A stretch of 64,000 bases of DNA, taken from NCBI GenBank assembly GCA_028278525.1, contig JANQEE010000030.1, positions 1 through 64,000 on the forward strand, given 5' to 3'. How positions within the stretch are numbered: the first letter of the stretch is position 1; each line of letters starts with the position of its first letter. Source of the DNA: Minwuiaceae bacterium. GTDB lineage: Bacteria > Pseudomonadota > Alphaproteobacteria > Minwuiales > Minwuiaceae. Position numbers and translations under genes: made by a program. The notes under the pieces are model-generated. The model did no database searches, was not told the DNA's origin, and saw only the letters and a list, made by a program, of their open reading frames with translations. Below, piece after piece: positions 25,059 to 34,524 of the stretch.

Positions 25059-27152
25059 TTACTTAGGACGAACCGCGTCGGCGGTGCCCTGGATGAAGGC
25101 GATGATCTTGTCGAGATCGCCTGTCGTCAGCTTGCCCTCGAAGCTCGGCATACCGCCCTCGATCAGGGCGCCGGCCAGCACGATGTCTTCCGCCTTCAGC
25201 AGCACTTCCTTGGCGCTGTAGCCGAGGTTGGGCACGTTGCCGCCGCTGTTGACGCCCGGCACGCCGTGGCAGAACAGGCAGTTGGAAACGTACAGGTCCG
25301 TGCCGTGCGGAACGTCGTCCGGGTCGTAGGGAATGCCGGCGACCAGTTCCGCGCCTTCCAGCATGACCATCTTCGGCATCTCGCCGGCGCCATCCACCTT
25401 GAAGGTGTAGACGCGGCCTGGGCCGACCCGGTCGGTCGCCCGCTGGGTCATGCCGTAGACGCCGCCCCAGCCGACGGCGATGGTCACGTACTGTTGGCCG
25501 TCGTGCTCCCAGGTCGCGGGCGCCGCGACCACGCCGGAGCCGACCGGCGTCTGCCACAGCACTTCGCCGTTACGCGCGTCGTAGGCGATGAAGCGTCCAT
25601 CAGCCGTACCCTGGAACACCAGATTGCCGGCCGTGGTCAGCGTGCCGCCGTTCCACGGCGAGACGTATTCGGCCCGCCAGGCTTCCTTCTGCTTGACCGG
25701 GTCCCAGGCCAGCAGGTGGCCGAACGGCGTCGCCTGTGGCGCCACGGTGTTGAACAGGTAGCCGAGGTTCCAGCCAAGGCCTGACATGGGGCTGCCCGGC
25801 TTGTGCTTGTTCAGTTCCCAGGCGGTGTCGTCCTGCTGCACCAGTGGAATGCCTTGCGCCGGGATGTAGACCAGCCCGGTCTCCGGGTTGAAGCTCATCG
25901 GGTGCCAGTTATGCGCGCCGTAGGCCGACGGGATCGTCTCCCACGGTTTGGTGGCGGAACGCGCGCCCTCGGCCTCGATCGGCCGGCCGTTCTCGTCGTA
26001 GCCGGTCGCCCATGTCACGGTCACGAACGGTTCGGCGGAGATGAAGTCGCCGTTGGTCCGGTCGATCACATAGAAGAAGCCGTTCTTCGGCGCCTGCATC
26101 AGCACCTTGCGTTCCTGGCCCTCGATCTCCAGGTCGGCCAGGATGATGTGTTGCGTGGAGGTGTAATCCCAGGTGTCGCCCGGCGTGTGCTGGTAGTGCC
26201 ACTTGTATTCGCCGGTATCCGGGTCCAGCGCCACGACGGAAGCGAGGTATAGATTGTCGCCGCCGGCGGGGCTGCGGATGTTGCGGTTCCACGGGCTGCC
26301 GTTGCCGGTGCCGACATACAGCAGGTTAAGCTCCGGATCGTAGGCCATCGCGTCCCAGATCGTGCCGCCGCCGCCGGCCTTCCACCATTCGCCGGCCGGG
26401 TCCCAGGTCTTGGCCGCCGCTTCCTGCGACGGGTCCTCGAACGGTTTCGACGGATCGCCCGGCACCGAGTACCAGCGCCAGATCATCTCGCCCGACTGCA
26501 CGTCGTAGGCCGAGACGTAGCCGCGCACGCCGTATTCGGCGCCGCCGTTGCCGATAATGACCTTGCCGTTCACGACGCGGGGCGCGCCGGTGATGGTGTA
26601 GGACATCTCGCGGTTCTCGATGGTGTCCGCCTTCCAAAGCGGCTCGCCCGTCGCGGCGTCCAGCGCGTGCAGGTTGCCGTCGTAGGCGCCGACGAACACC
26701 TTGCCGCCGTGGATTGCGACGCCGCGGTTCACCACGTCGCAGCAGCCCTTATAGGCAAAGTCGCGCGGCACTTCCGGATCGTAGACCCAAAGCTTCTCGC
26801 CGGTCACGGCGTCCAGCGCGTGGACGACCGACCAGGATGCGGTGACGTACATGATGCCGTCGATCACGATCGGGGTGGCTTCGACGCCGCGGCGGGAATT
26901 CAGCCCATAGGTCCAGGCGACGCCCAGCTTGCCGACATTCTCGGTGTTGATGCTGTCCAGCCTGCTGAACCGCGTTTCCGCGTAGTCGAGGCCGTAGTTC
27001 AACCAGTTCCGCGTCGTTGCTGCGTTAGCGATGATCGCCTTGGTGTCGATCCCGGCCGTGGCTTCGCGGATCGATTGCGGCGTTAGTCCGTCTGCAGCCG
27101 CGCTACCCGCGACGCAAGCTAATAGTCCAGCCGTGATGGCCAAGCGTTTCAT
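25059..27152 (-). CDS. PQQ-dependent quinohaemoprotein alcohol dehydrogenase with C-terminal cytochrome c
   Basis: 697-residue periplasmic enzyme oxidising primary alcohols and passing electrons through its own haem. Signal peptide MKRLAITAGLLACVAGSAAA, then an eight-bladed PQQ propeller with the vicinal disulfide Cys pair (AYKGCCDVV) and catalytic Asp in DTWDYTSTQ. The residue two after that Asp is Thr, not the extra Asp of lanthanide enzymes, so calcium is expected. The C-terminal domain has CLFCH and a Met ligand (GGMPSF). GGGAGG fits the ATG at 27152; an ATG two codons earlier is too close to that site. Confidence 0.93.
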   Translation of the reverse strand: MKRLAITAGLLACVAGSAAADGLTPQSIREATAGIDTKAIIANAATTRNWLNYGLDYAETRFSRLDSINTENVGKLGVAWTYGLNSRRGVEATPIVIDGIMYVTASWSVVHALDAVTGEKLWVYDPEVPRDFAYKGCCDVVNRGVAIHGGKVFVGAYDGNLHALDAATGEPLWKADTIENREMSYTITGAPRVVNGKVIIGNGGAEYGVRGYVSAYDVQSGEMIWRWYSVPGDPSKPFEDPSQEAAAKTWDPAGEWWKAGGGGTIWDAMAYDPELNLLYVGTGNGSPWNRNIRSPAGGDNLYLASVVALDPDTGEYKWHYQHTPGDTWDYTSTQHIILADLEIEGQERKVLMQAPKNGFFYVIDRTNGDFISAEPFVTVTWATGYDENGRPIEAEGARSATKPWETIPSAYGAHNWHPMSFNPETGLVYIPAQGIPLVQQDDTAWELNKHKPGSPMSGLGWNLGYLFNTVAPQATPFGHLLAWDPVKQKEAWRAEYVSPWNGGTLTTAGNLVFQGTADGRFIAYDARNGEVLWQTPVGSGVVAAPATWEHDGQQYVTIAVGWGGVYGMTQRATDRVGPGRVYTFKVDGAGEMPKMVMLEGAELVAGIPYDPDDVPHGTDLYVSNCLFCHGVPGVNSGGNVPNLGYSAKEVLLKAEDIVLAGALIEGGMPSFEGKLTTGDLDKIIAFIQGTADAVRPK

Positions 27153-27309
27153 CGGCATCCTCCCTCATGTCGTCGCCTGTGGTTCGGCGATCGTGATTAG
27201 TGTTTGCAAGCGTAGGACGAAGAAGCCCGGATACTCAAGCGTCGGTTCTTCGTTCGGCCTGTCTAATCGTAAGACTAGATCGGCCGCGGGCGATTTTCCA
27301 CTTCGAACG

Positions 27310-28536
27310 TTATGCAGCCTGTTGCCGGCTACTGCTCGCGATGGCCGCGGCGAAGGCCAGCAGGGCCAGAACCAGGATGCCGGTCAGTATCCAAAGCACG
27401 GCATCGTAGCCGCCGGTCCCGGACCAGATCGCCGCCGCCGCGGCCGGGGCCAGGGCGCGTCCGGCGGTGACGGGGCCGTTGATCGCGCCGTTGACGGCGC
27501 CGAACCCGGCGCGGCCGAGCAGTTCGGCAACCGCGTTGGCGCGCGCAATCGTCGCGATCCCGTTGCCGATGCCCAGGCAGACCGCGAACAGCGCGATTGT
27601 CCAAAACCCCTGCGGCCCGGCCAGCAGGACAATCAACCCGACCGCCGGAAGCCCAAGCGCCAGGCAGCCCGCCGCGAACAGCTTGGTGCCGGGGGCGATG
27701 ATGACCACCAGGATACGCCCGGCCACCTGGGCCGGTCCGATCAACGCGATGGCGGAGACCGCAAGCGTCGGCGAATAGCCGCGCTCGCCCAGCATTGGCA
27801 CGGAGTGGAAGGTAAGCGCCGACACCGCGAAGAAGCCGGCGGTGAACGCGACGGTCAGCCACCAGAATGCCGGCCGCCGGATCGCCGTCGCCATAACCGG
27901 CCCGGCCCGGCTGTCGGAAGCGGCCTCTGCCGCCGGCCTTCTTTCGCCGCTGAGCGACAGCCAGTGGATCGGCGCCGCCACCAGGACGTTCAGCGCGGCG
28001 AGGATTGTCAGCGCGTCGCGCCAGCCGAACGCCTCGATCAGCAGATGCGTAAGCGGTATGAATAGCGTACTGGCGAAACCGGCGATCAGCGTCATCGTGG
28101 CGATGCCGCGCTTGCTCAAGCCGCCGAGCGATCGGACCAACACAGCGAATGCCGGCTCGTACAGCGTTGCCGCCAGCACCAGGCCGAGGCCGATCCAAAG
28201 CGCGAAGAATTGCGCGGCCGTTTCCACGTGGGACCACGCCAGTAACAGCGCGCCGCCCAGCAGCGACGCACCGGTCATCAATAGGCGCGCATGGCCGCGG
28301 TCGATCAGCGCGCCGACCGGCAGGGAACAGACACCGGCGACCAGCAATCCTGCGGTCAGCGCGCCGGTGAGTTCCGTCCGCGCCAGTCCAAGCTCCGCCT
28401 CCATCGGCTCCAGGAACAGCGTGAAGCTGTAGTAGATCGACCCCCAGGAGATCAGTTGGACCAGCGAAAGCGGCCAGACCAGCCGGGCGAAACCCGGCCC
28501 CGGTGCGACGAGGGCGCGAAGCTCTTGCCGCGTCAT
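27310..28536 (-). CDS. MFS transporter
   Basis: 408-residue permease with twelve predicted spans; the inter-span motif reads GALIDRGHARLLMTG. It resembles monocarboxylate/oxalate-type MFS proteins in its first span (LVQLISWGSIYYSFTLFLEPM). Its start overlaps the acetyltransferase stop (ATGA), so the two are coupled, and the PQQ dehydrogenase lies 157 bases downstream on the same strand. The substrate is unknown; a product or substrate of the dehydrogenase is possible. Confidence 0.87.
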   Translation of the reverse strand: MTRQELRALVAPGPGFARLVWPLSLVQLISWGSIYYSFTLFLEPMEAELGLARTELTGALTAGLLVAGVCSLPVGALIDRGHARLLMTGASLLGGALLLAWSHVETAAQFFALWIGLGLVLAATLYEPAFAVLVRSLGGLSKRGIATMTLIAGFASTLFIPLTHLLIEAFGWRDALTILAALNVLVAAPIHWLSLSGERRPAAEAASDSRAGPVMATAIRRPAFWWLTVAFTAGFFAVSALTFHSVPMLGERGYSPTLAVSAIALIGPAQVAGRILVVIIAPGTKLFAAGCLALGLPAVGLIVLLAGPQGFWTIALFAVCLGIGNGIATIARANAVAELLGRAGFGAVNGAINGPVTAGRALAPAAAAAIWSGTGGYDAVLWILTGILVLALLAFAAAIASSSRQQAA

Positions 28537-29063
28537 TCAGTGCCGACGATCGAACTGCGCCGTTCCATCAGCACCACGTCGCGCCATTGGCCGGCCAGCG
28601 GACCGTGTTGCATTTTGCCGACCCGGTCGCGGATCCCGATTACCCTGAAGCCGACCCGCTCATGTAAGGCCATGCTGGCTTTGTTTTCCAGGAAGATCCC
28701 CGCCTGCAAGGTCCAGATCCCGGCCCGTTCCGACTCCGAGATAACCTGCTGCATCAGCCGCCGGCCAACCTTCAACCCGCGCGCCGCATTGCCAACATAG
28801 ACGCTCACTTCCGCGACGCCGCGGTAGACCGGTCGTTTCGACACCGCGGTGAGCGCCGCCCAACCGAACATCGCGCCGGCCTTCATGGCGACGACGCGGC
28901 CCTCGGTCAAATGGCCGGCGTCCCAGCTATCCCAGTCGGGCGCGGCCGTTTCGAACGTCGCGTGCCCGGTATCGATCCCTTCCTGGTAGATCCGAAGCAC
29001 GGCTGCTCTGTCGTCCGGCGTCATCGCCCGTATCGTCACTCTTTCCATGACTTCAGTGTCCAT
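28533..29063 (-). CDS. GNAT acetyltransferase, phosphinothricin acetyltransferase-like
   Basis: 176-residue transferase with the Pat-like pattern: IRAMTPDDRAAVLRIYQEGIDTGHATFE, VAEVSVYVGNAARGLKVGRRL for acetyl-CoA binding, and ALHERVGFRVIGIRDRVGKM. Relatives acylate phosphinothricin, methionine sulfoximine or related amino acids. GGAGG precedes the ATG at 29063; an upstream ATG-equivalent at 29099 lacks a site. Coupled to the MFS gene. Confidence 0.85.
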   Translation of the reverse strand: MDTEVMERVTIRAMTPDDRAAVLRIYQEGIDTGHATFETAAPDWDSWDAGHLTEGRVVAMKAGAMFGWAALTAVSKRPVYRGVAEVSVYVGNAARGLKVGRRLMQQVISESERAGIWTLQAGIFLENKASMALHERVGFRVIGIRDRVGKMQHGPLAGQWRDVVLMERRSSIVGTE

Positions 29064-29172
29064 CGCCTTTTCCTCCGGCGCCAGCTTTCCTGTGATCATG
29101 TTCGTAAGATTAGATGTTCGATCTCCGGAAAGAAAATTGATAATAATTCTGTAGAAGATTATATTTTCTTAT

Positions 29173-30066
29173 ATGAAGCAGCTTCGCCCTTCGTTGGCCC
29201 GTCTCCGAGCGCTTCAGGCCGTCTGCCGCACCGGCAGTTTCTCAGAAGCGGCGCACGACCTGCTGCTTACCCAGCCGGCTGTCAGCGCCCAGATCCGCCA
29301 GTTGGAGGAGGAAACCGGCGTTTCCCTGGTCGAACGGATCGGCAAAACCGCCCGGGCGACGCCGGAAGGCGCGCGCCTCATCGCCTGCGCGGACCGGATC
29401 TTCCACGACCTCGACGGCACCTTGCAGGAACTGGCCGGCCTGCGGGGCGAGGTCACGGGCCGCCTGCTCATCGGCGCCGGCGGTACCGCGACCACCTATC
29501 TACTGCCGGATATCCTCGCCGACCTGGAACGGACTAATCCAAAGCTCGAGATCGGCGTGCTGACCGGCAACACGCCGGATCTCGCCCGGCAGTTGATCGA
29601 CGCCTCGCTCGACATCGCGGTCCTGACCGCGCCGATCCCTGACGACCGTCTGGCCGAGGCGCCCTTCTACCGCGACCGCCTCGTTTGCATCGCCGCGGCG
29701 GACGAGGCTGTCGGCCGCTCCAGCATCCGCCGCCGTGATCTCGCCGGCCGCCGTCTCGTCCTGTTCGAACGCGGCGGCACCATCCGCAACGCCGTGGACG
29801 GCTGGCTGAAGCCGGAGCGGGGCGACGCCCCCGCGATCCTGGAGATCGGCAGCGCCGAGGCGCAGAAGAGTTTCGTCCGCGCCGGCTTCGGCTGGTCGAT
29901 CATCTCCGAGATGTCGGTCGCGCGCGAGGCGGCTGAGGGGCTGTTACAGGTCCTGCCCCTGTCGCCGCCGCTGTCACGCCGGCTCGTCACCGTGTGGCGC
30001 CGCGACCGCGAAAACAACCCGGCGATCCGGGCCGCGCGCGCGACCCTCGGCCGCTTCGCCGAATGA
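29173..30066 (+). CDS. LysR-family transcriptional regulator
   Basis: 297-residue regulator with RLRALQAVCRTGSFSEAAHDLLLTQPAVSAQI as DNA-binding helix-turn-helix region and an effector domain starting GRLLIGAGGTATTYLLPDIL, similar to CysB/CbbR-like members. The upstream stretch is AT-rich and has no clear ribosome site. It is divergent from the acetyltransferase/MFS pair, the likely targets. Confidence 0.9.
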   Translation: MKQLRPSLARLRALQAVCRTGSFSEAAHDLLLTQPAVSAQIRQLEEETGVSLVERIGKTARATPEGARLIACADRIFHDLDGTLQELAGLRGEVTGRLLIGAGGTATTYLLPDILADLERTNPKLEIGVLTGNTPDLARQLIDASLDIAVLTAPIPDDRLAEAPFYRDRLVCIAAADEAVGRSSIRRRDLAGRRLVLFERGGTIRNAVDGWLKPERGDAPAILEIGSAEAQKSFVRAGFGWSIISEMSVAREAAEGLLQVLPLSPPLSRRLVTVWRRDRENNPAIRAARATLGRFAE

Positions 30067-30087
30067 ACGGCACGCGCCGCCGGCGGT

Positions 30088-30705
30088 CTAAGTCTTCTTG
30101 GCGACGACGAACCGGGCCGGCGGCGGATAGATGCCGGTTTCGATGATCTCAAAGCCTTGTTTGGCGATCGCGTCGTCGATGTCGGCGTAGCTCAAAGTCT
30201 CGACAAAGGGCGCGTACCCGACTTTCTGCATCAGGTATATGAGAACGCCCAGCAGTCTGGTTTTCTCACGCAGACAAACCGTTTTCGAGATGAACAAACC
30301 GCCCGGCTTCAGCAGTTCCCTTATGCGCCGGATCGTGCCCTGCATGTCTTCCTGCAGATGCAGGAAACTGAAAGCCATGACCACGTCGAATGACCCGGCT
30401 TGCAACGTGCCGTCGAAAACGGTTCCGTGAACGAAGCTGACGTTGTCGACCTGCTGATCTCTGGCCTTACCTTTGGCGATCCCGACCATGTTGGACGAGA
30501 TGTCGACGCCGGTGATCTGCTTCACGTTGCCGGCCAGCAGCAGCGCGGTCGACCCGGTGCCGCACCCGACCTCCAGCACGTTGTCGCTCTCCGACAGGTA
30601 GGTTCTGACTCTCTCCAGCGTCTTCTCGTACGCCGCCATGTTCTTGATCGGCGACTTGGCATACTTCTTCGCGTTCGAGTCCCAAAAATCTTCCGAACTG
30701 CGCAT
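30088..30705 (-). CDS. Class I SAM-dependent methyltransferase
   Basis: 205-residue methyltransferase with motif I VLEVGCGTGSTALLLAG, the acidic strand end GVDISSNMVGIAKGKA and motif IV region FDVVMAFSFLHLQEDM. The tail holds a hydrophobic segment (LLGVLIYLMQKVGY). AGGGGG precedes the ATG at 30705. The acceptor is unknown. Confidence 0.87.
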   Translation of the reverse strand: MRSSEDFWDSNAKKYAKSPIKNMAAYEKTLERVRTYLSESDNVLEVGCGTGSTALLLAGNVKQITGVDISSNMVGIAKGKARDQQVDNVSFVHGTVFDGTLQAGSFDVVMAFSFLHLQEDMQGTIRRIRELLKPGGLFISKTVCLREKTRLLGVLIYLMQKVGYAPFVETLSYADIDDAIAKQGFEIIETGIYPPPARFVVAKKT

Positions 30706-30888
30706 AACGCCCCCTTTGCAGACCTGAACCGCCACCCGCGGGTCGAGGCAGAGGTAAGAACTCTTGCGCGAATTTCGAGAGTTGACTTAATCCCCGTTTT
30801 ATCGATGGCGGCGGCCCGATTCTTGACCGGGCTTATCCTGACCCCATCTCGCAGGTAGGCTGTCCGCCCACGGCAAACCGGAGATCCG

Positions 30889-31296
30889 ATGAGCAACTAT
30901 TCAGGCCAATGTCTGTGCGGCGCCGTTCGCTATGATATTCGCGGGCCGATAAGCGACATGCATGCCTGCCATTGCGGACAATGCCGCCGGCAGAGCGGCC
31001 ATTTTGTGGTGGGTGGAAACGCCGCGCGCGCCGATTTCTCCCTGACCGAGTCGCGCGGCCTGAAATGGTACCGGTCTTCCGAATGGGCCCGGCGCGGCTT
31101 CTGCGCCGAGTGCGGGTCCGCGCTGTTCTGGGACGATGGCGGCGACAACATCGGCATCAACGCCGGCAGTCTGGACCAGCCCACCGGCCTCGCGCTCGAG
31201 AGTCACATCTTCGTCGACGACAAGGCGGACTATTACGACATCGCCGACAGCCTGCCCAAATACGCCGGCCCCGACCGGCCGCTGGAAGCGGAGTAG
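30889..31296 (+). CDS. GFA family (glutathione-dependent formaldehyde-activating enzyme-like) protein
   Basis: 135-residue zinc protein with the GFA Cys pattern: QCLCGAVRYDI, CHCGQCRRQSGHF and GFCAECGSALFW. Most family members are not true formaldehyde enzymes, so only fold and metal binding are supported. GGAG precedes the ATG. Confidence 0.87.
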   Translation: MSNYSGQCLCGAVRYDIRGPISDMHACHCGQCRRQSGHFVVGGNAARADFSLTESRGLKWYRSSEWARRGFCAECGSALFWDDGGDNIGINAGSLDQPTGLALESHIFVDDKADYYDIADSLPKYAGPDRPLEAE

Positions 31297-31400
31297 CTTG
31301 GCGGTCGGCGCCGTGCGCGCTTGACCGCCGGCGTCACTTTCCTGCAAGACGGAGGCGCTTCCCCCGGTCTTTATTACCGCTCTGGATGGAGTAGCGTGCG

Positions 31401-32165
31401 ATGGATCTTTCGATAGCCGCGATGCTGTTCGCCGCCGGCATCGCCGGCGGCGTCGCCAATGCGATTGCCGGCGGCGCGTCGCTGGTCACCTTTCCCGCGA
31501 TGCTGGCCGCCGGTCTGCCGCCGATCGTCGCCAACGCCTCCAACGCGGTTGCGGTCGTCCCCGGCCATCTGGTCGCCGCCATCGCCGACCGGGAATCGCT
31601 GGGGCCGCCCGACCGGGCCATGGCCGTCGCGGCGCTTGCCGTGTTCGTCGGCGGGGGTGCCGGCGCCGTCCTGTTGATGGTCACGCCCGAGACGTTGTTT
31701 ATCCTGCTGGTCCCGGCGCTTGTCGGTCTCGCCACCGCCGTGTTCGCCTTCGCCAAACCGATCCAGCGCGGCGTCGCCCGCCTGGTCGGCGGGCAGGCCG
31801 CCCGGATGCCCCGCCTGCGCGCCGCGGTGTTGTTGCCGACCTGCGTCTACGGCGGCTATTTCGGCGCCGGTCTCGGCGTCATGCTGCTTGCCGTGCTCAG
31901 CATCACGGGGCGCGAAGACATCCGCGCCGCCAACGCGCTGAAGAACCTGCTGTCGACCGTCGTCAGCGCCATCGCCGTCAGTATCTTCGTCGTCAGAGGC
32001 GCGGTAAGCTGGCCGGAGGTTGCGGTCATGTTCGCCGGCGGCGCCGTCGGCGGCTATCTCGGCGGCCGCCTGATCAGGGTTCTGCCGGCCCGTGTGGTGC
32101 AGTCGGTGGTGGTGACCATCGGCTCTGTCATGACCGCGATTTACGCTTGGCGGTATTGGTTTTGA
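31401..32165 (+). CDS. TauE/SafE family sulfite-exporter-like permease
   Basis: 254-residue membrane protein with eight predicted spans and internal repeat typical of TauE/SafE: AAGIAGGVANAIAGGASLVTFPAML in the first half, VYGGYFGAGLGVMLLAVLSI in the second. Members export sulfite, sulfoacetate or other organic anions. It precedes the LysE-type exporter by eight bases, so an operon is likely. Confidence 0.87.
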   Translation: MDLSIAAMLFAAGIAGGVANAIAGGASLVTFPAMLAAGLPPIVANASNAVAVVPGHLVAAIADRESLGPPDRAMAVAALAVFVGGGAGAVLLMVTPETLFILLVPALVGLATAVFAFAKPIQRGVARLVGGQAARMPRLRAAVLLPTCVYGGYFGAGLGVMLLAVLSITGREDIRAANALKNLLSTVVSAIAVSIFVVRGAVSWPEVAVMFAGGAVGGYLGGRLIRVLPARVVQSVVVTIGSVMTAIYAWRYWF

Positions 32166-32173
32166 GGTAAGCC

Positions 32174-32797
32174 ATGAGTTGGACATTGTTCGGCATGTTT
32201 CTGGTCGCCGGCGCGATCGTCGCGGCCGCGCCCGGCCCGACCGTTTTGCAGATCTTCGCCCATTCCATGAGCCGCGATCCCCGCCGCCCGGCCAGCCTGA
32301 TCGCCGGCTCCATCTTCGCCAACACCCTGATGGTCGCCGCCACCGTGCTCGGCGTCAGCGCGCTGATCCTCGCCTCGCAGACGGCCTTTACGGTGCTGCG
32401 CTGGGCCGGCTCCGCCTACCTGATTTACCTCGGCATCCACTATTGGCGCATGCGGGTGGAATCCCTCTCCGCCGCGCGTCCGGCGACCGCCCGGCCGTAC
32501 AAGGTGCTGTTCGTCCAGGCCGCGCTCACGTCGCTGACCAACCCCAAGGGCCTCGTCTTCTACGTCGCCTTCCTGCCGCAGTTCGTAGCACCCGGCGGCG
32601 ACGCGCCGACGCAGCTCGCCATCCTCGGCGCGGCCTATATCGGTCTCTGTCTTGTCGCGGATGTCGGCTACGCTCTGGCCGGCAGCGCGTTTTCCGGCTT
32701 GTTGATGACCGAGCGCGCGGTCCGCATCCGCAACCGCCTGACCGGCACGGTCTTCATCGGCGCCGGCCTGTCGCTCTTGAGATACGAAAGGGCATGA
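32174..32797 (+). CDS. LysE/RhtB family exporter
   Basis: 207-residue inner-membrane amino-acid-type exporter with six predicted spans. The family signature GAIVAAAPGPTVLQIFAHSM lies at residues ~12-31 and LTNPKGLVFYVAFLPQF marks the centre. GAGGT precedes the ATG. The stop overlaps the following VOC start (ATGA). Confidence 0.88.
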   Translation: MSWTLFGMFLVAGAIVAAAPGPTVLQIFAHSMSRDPRRPASLIAGSIFANTLMVAATVLGVSALILASQTAFTVLRWAGSAYLIYLGIHYWRMRVESLSAARPATARPYKVLFVQAALTSLTNPKGLVFYVAFLPQFVAPGGDAPTQLAILGAAYIGLCLVADVGYALAGSAFSGLLMTERAVRIRNRLTGTVFIGAGLSLLRYERA

Positions 32798-33156
32798 CCA
32801 TGCAGCTTTACGCGGTTCGGCTTTTCGTCCGGCAATGGCCGGAAGCCTGCACCTTCTACGGCGACACCCTCGGCCTGCCCGAGCGTTTCCGCAACGACGA
32901 GATCGGCTGGGCCGAATACGACGTCGGCGGCCCCTGCTTCGGTGTCGAGCGGGTGCGCCCCGGCGACACCGAGGGCGAGGCGCTGGTCGGCCGCTTCGTC
33001 GGCGTCTCGCTCCGGGTCGACGATATCGACAGTGTCTACAAATCCCTGTCCGACAAGGGCGTGCTGTTCGTGGCGCCGCCGGAAAAGCAGGACTGGGGCG
33101 GTTCGCTCGCCCATTTCCAGGACCCCGACGCCAACGTGCTGACATTGCTCGGCTGA
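32794..33156 (+). CDS. VOC family protein
   Basis: 120-residue vicinal oxygen chelate domain: VRLFVRQWPEACTFYGDTLGL at the start and LAHFQDPDANVLTLLG at the end. The start overlaps the exporter stop, so it is translated from the same operon. The ligand is unknown. Confidence 0.85.
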   Translation: MTMQLYAVRLFVRQWPEACTFYGDTLGLPERFRNDEIGWAEYDVGGPCFGVERVRPGDTEGEALVGRFVGVSLRVDDIDSVYKSLSDKGVLFVAPPEKQDWGGSLAHFQDPDANVLTLLG

Positions 33157-33157
33157 C

Positions 33158-34522
33158 ATGCCGGACCCGATAGCGGCGCTGACCCCCAGGGGCCCCGGCC
33201 ACCAGTTCGTCCTCTACGGCGATTCCTGTTCCGGCGTTCCCGGCGCGCCGCACCAAAAGACCTTCGCCGCCGTCAACGCCGTCGTCTCCCGCCTCTCGCC
33301 GTCGCCCGAGTTCATTATCTTCCCCGGCGACGAGATCGTCGGCCTCACGGCGGACGAGGACGAACTCCGCGCGCAATGGCGCCATTGGCTCGACGTGGAA
33401 ATGGCCTGGCTCGACCGTCAGGCCGTCCCGCTCTACCACACCACCGCCAACCACACGACCTACGACGCGATGAGTGAGCGCGTCTTCGCCGAGATGCTGC
33501 CTCACCTGCCGCGGAACGGCCCGCCGGATCAGCAGGGTCTCACCTATTTCGTCCGCCGCGGCGACCTGCTGCTCGTCTTCGTGCACACCGCCTGGTCGGG
33601 CCTCGGCGGGGAAGGGCATGTCGAAACCGACTGGCTCGACGAAACCCTCGGGGAGCATGCCGATGCCCGCTACAAATTCGTCGTCGGTCATCACCCGGTG
33701 TTCCCGATCAACGGTTTCTCAGGCGAACACCAGCGCGAGATCGGCGCCGAACACGCCGCCGACTTCTGGCGGATCCTGGTCGAACACAACGTATTCGCCT
33801 ATCTCTGCAGCCACATCCTCGCCTTCGACGTGCAGGTCCACCAAGGCGTGCTGCAGATCCTCACGGCCGGCGCCGGCACCGCCCACCGCATGCCCGAAGA
33901 TGTTGAGTACCTGCACTGCGTTCAGGCAGTCCTTGATGAACAGGGCCTCCGCTATCAGGTGCTGGACACCGCCGGGCAGGTCCGCGAGTCCCTGTCGTGG
34001 CCGCCGACCCTGCCGCCATCCAACCGTTGGACGCCGCTGGCACACGGTGAACAAGCTGCGCCGACGCGGGACGAGGAAAATCCCATAACCGCATGGCGCG
34101 TCACGGGTACGGCGGCAGCCGATCGAGCCGGCCCGGCGCAAACCCTCATCGCCGCCTGGTCGCCGGGCGGTGCACTCGCGCCACTCTGGGTCGGCCTGAC
34201 CGGCCGCACTCAACGCCTCACCGTCATCCTCGCCCCGACGCCGGGCCGCAGCCCGCACTACTGGTTCGGCCCAGACCTCATGCCCGCCGAACCCTTCGAC
34301 CTGCAAATCGCGATCCACGCCGGCATGGGCCCGGGCGGCATACTGTGGCGGGCCGATGACGCGTCGCCCTGGTCGTCGCTCCGCGCCGCCTCGGCCTGGG
34401 GCGCAGAGCGGCTGGACTGGCCGGAACGGTGGTGCGTCGGCGTCGACAAGGCCGGCGTGGAAGACCGCCCGTTCGGGGGACAGGACTTGTCCATCTCGGC
34501 GCTGCTGCCCGCTCTACGGTAG
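33158..34522 (+). CDS. Metallophosphoesterase-like protein with extra C-terminal domain
   Basis: 454-residue protein. The first ~270 residues match the calcineurin-like phosphoesterase fold, with variant motifs: LYGDSCSG, IIFPGDEIVG, ANHTTYD, VGHHPVF and CSHILAF in place of the usual G-D-x-H, G-D-x-x-D, G-N-H-D/E and G-H-x-H. The remaining ~180 residues are a Trp-rich domain, probably beta-sandwich. No signal peptide is seen. It starts one base after the VOC stop. The substrate is unknown. Confidence 0.78.
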   Translation: MPDPIAALTPRGPGHQFVLYGDSCSGVPGAPHQKTFAAVNAVVSRLSPSPEFIIFPGDEIVGLTADEDELRAQWRHWLDVEMAWLDRQAVPLYHTTANHTTYDAMSERVFAEMLPHLPRNGPPDQQGLTYFVRRGDLLLVFVHTAWSGLGGEGHVETDWLDETLGEHADARYKFVVGHHPVFPINGFSGEHQREIGAEHAADFWRILVEHNVFAYLCSHILAFDVQVHQGVLQILTAGAGTAHRMPEDVEYLHCVQAVLDEQGLRYQVLDTAGQVRESLSWPPTLPPSNRWTPLAHGEQAAPTRDEENPITAWRVTGTAAADRAGPAQTLIAAWSPGGALAPLWVGLTGRTQRLTVILAPTPGRSPHYWFGPDLMPAEPFDLQIAIHAGMGPGGILWRADDASPWSSLRAASAWGAERLDWPERWCVGVDKAGVEDRPFGGQDLSISALLPALR

Positions 34523-34524
34523 CA

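Noticed and set aside
25059-27152. Lanthanide-dependent (XoxF-type) dehydrogenase
   Set aside because: The residue two after the catalytic Asp is Thr rather than Asp, and a C-terminal cytochrome domain is present, unlike XoxF.
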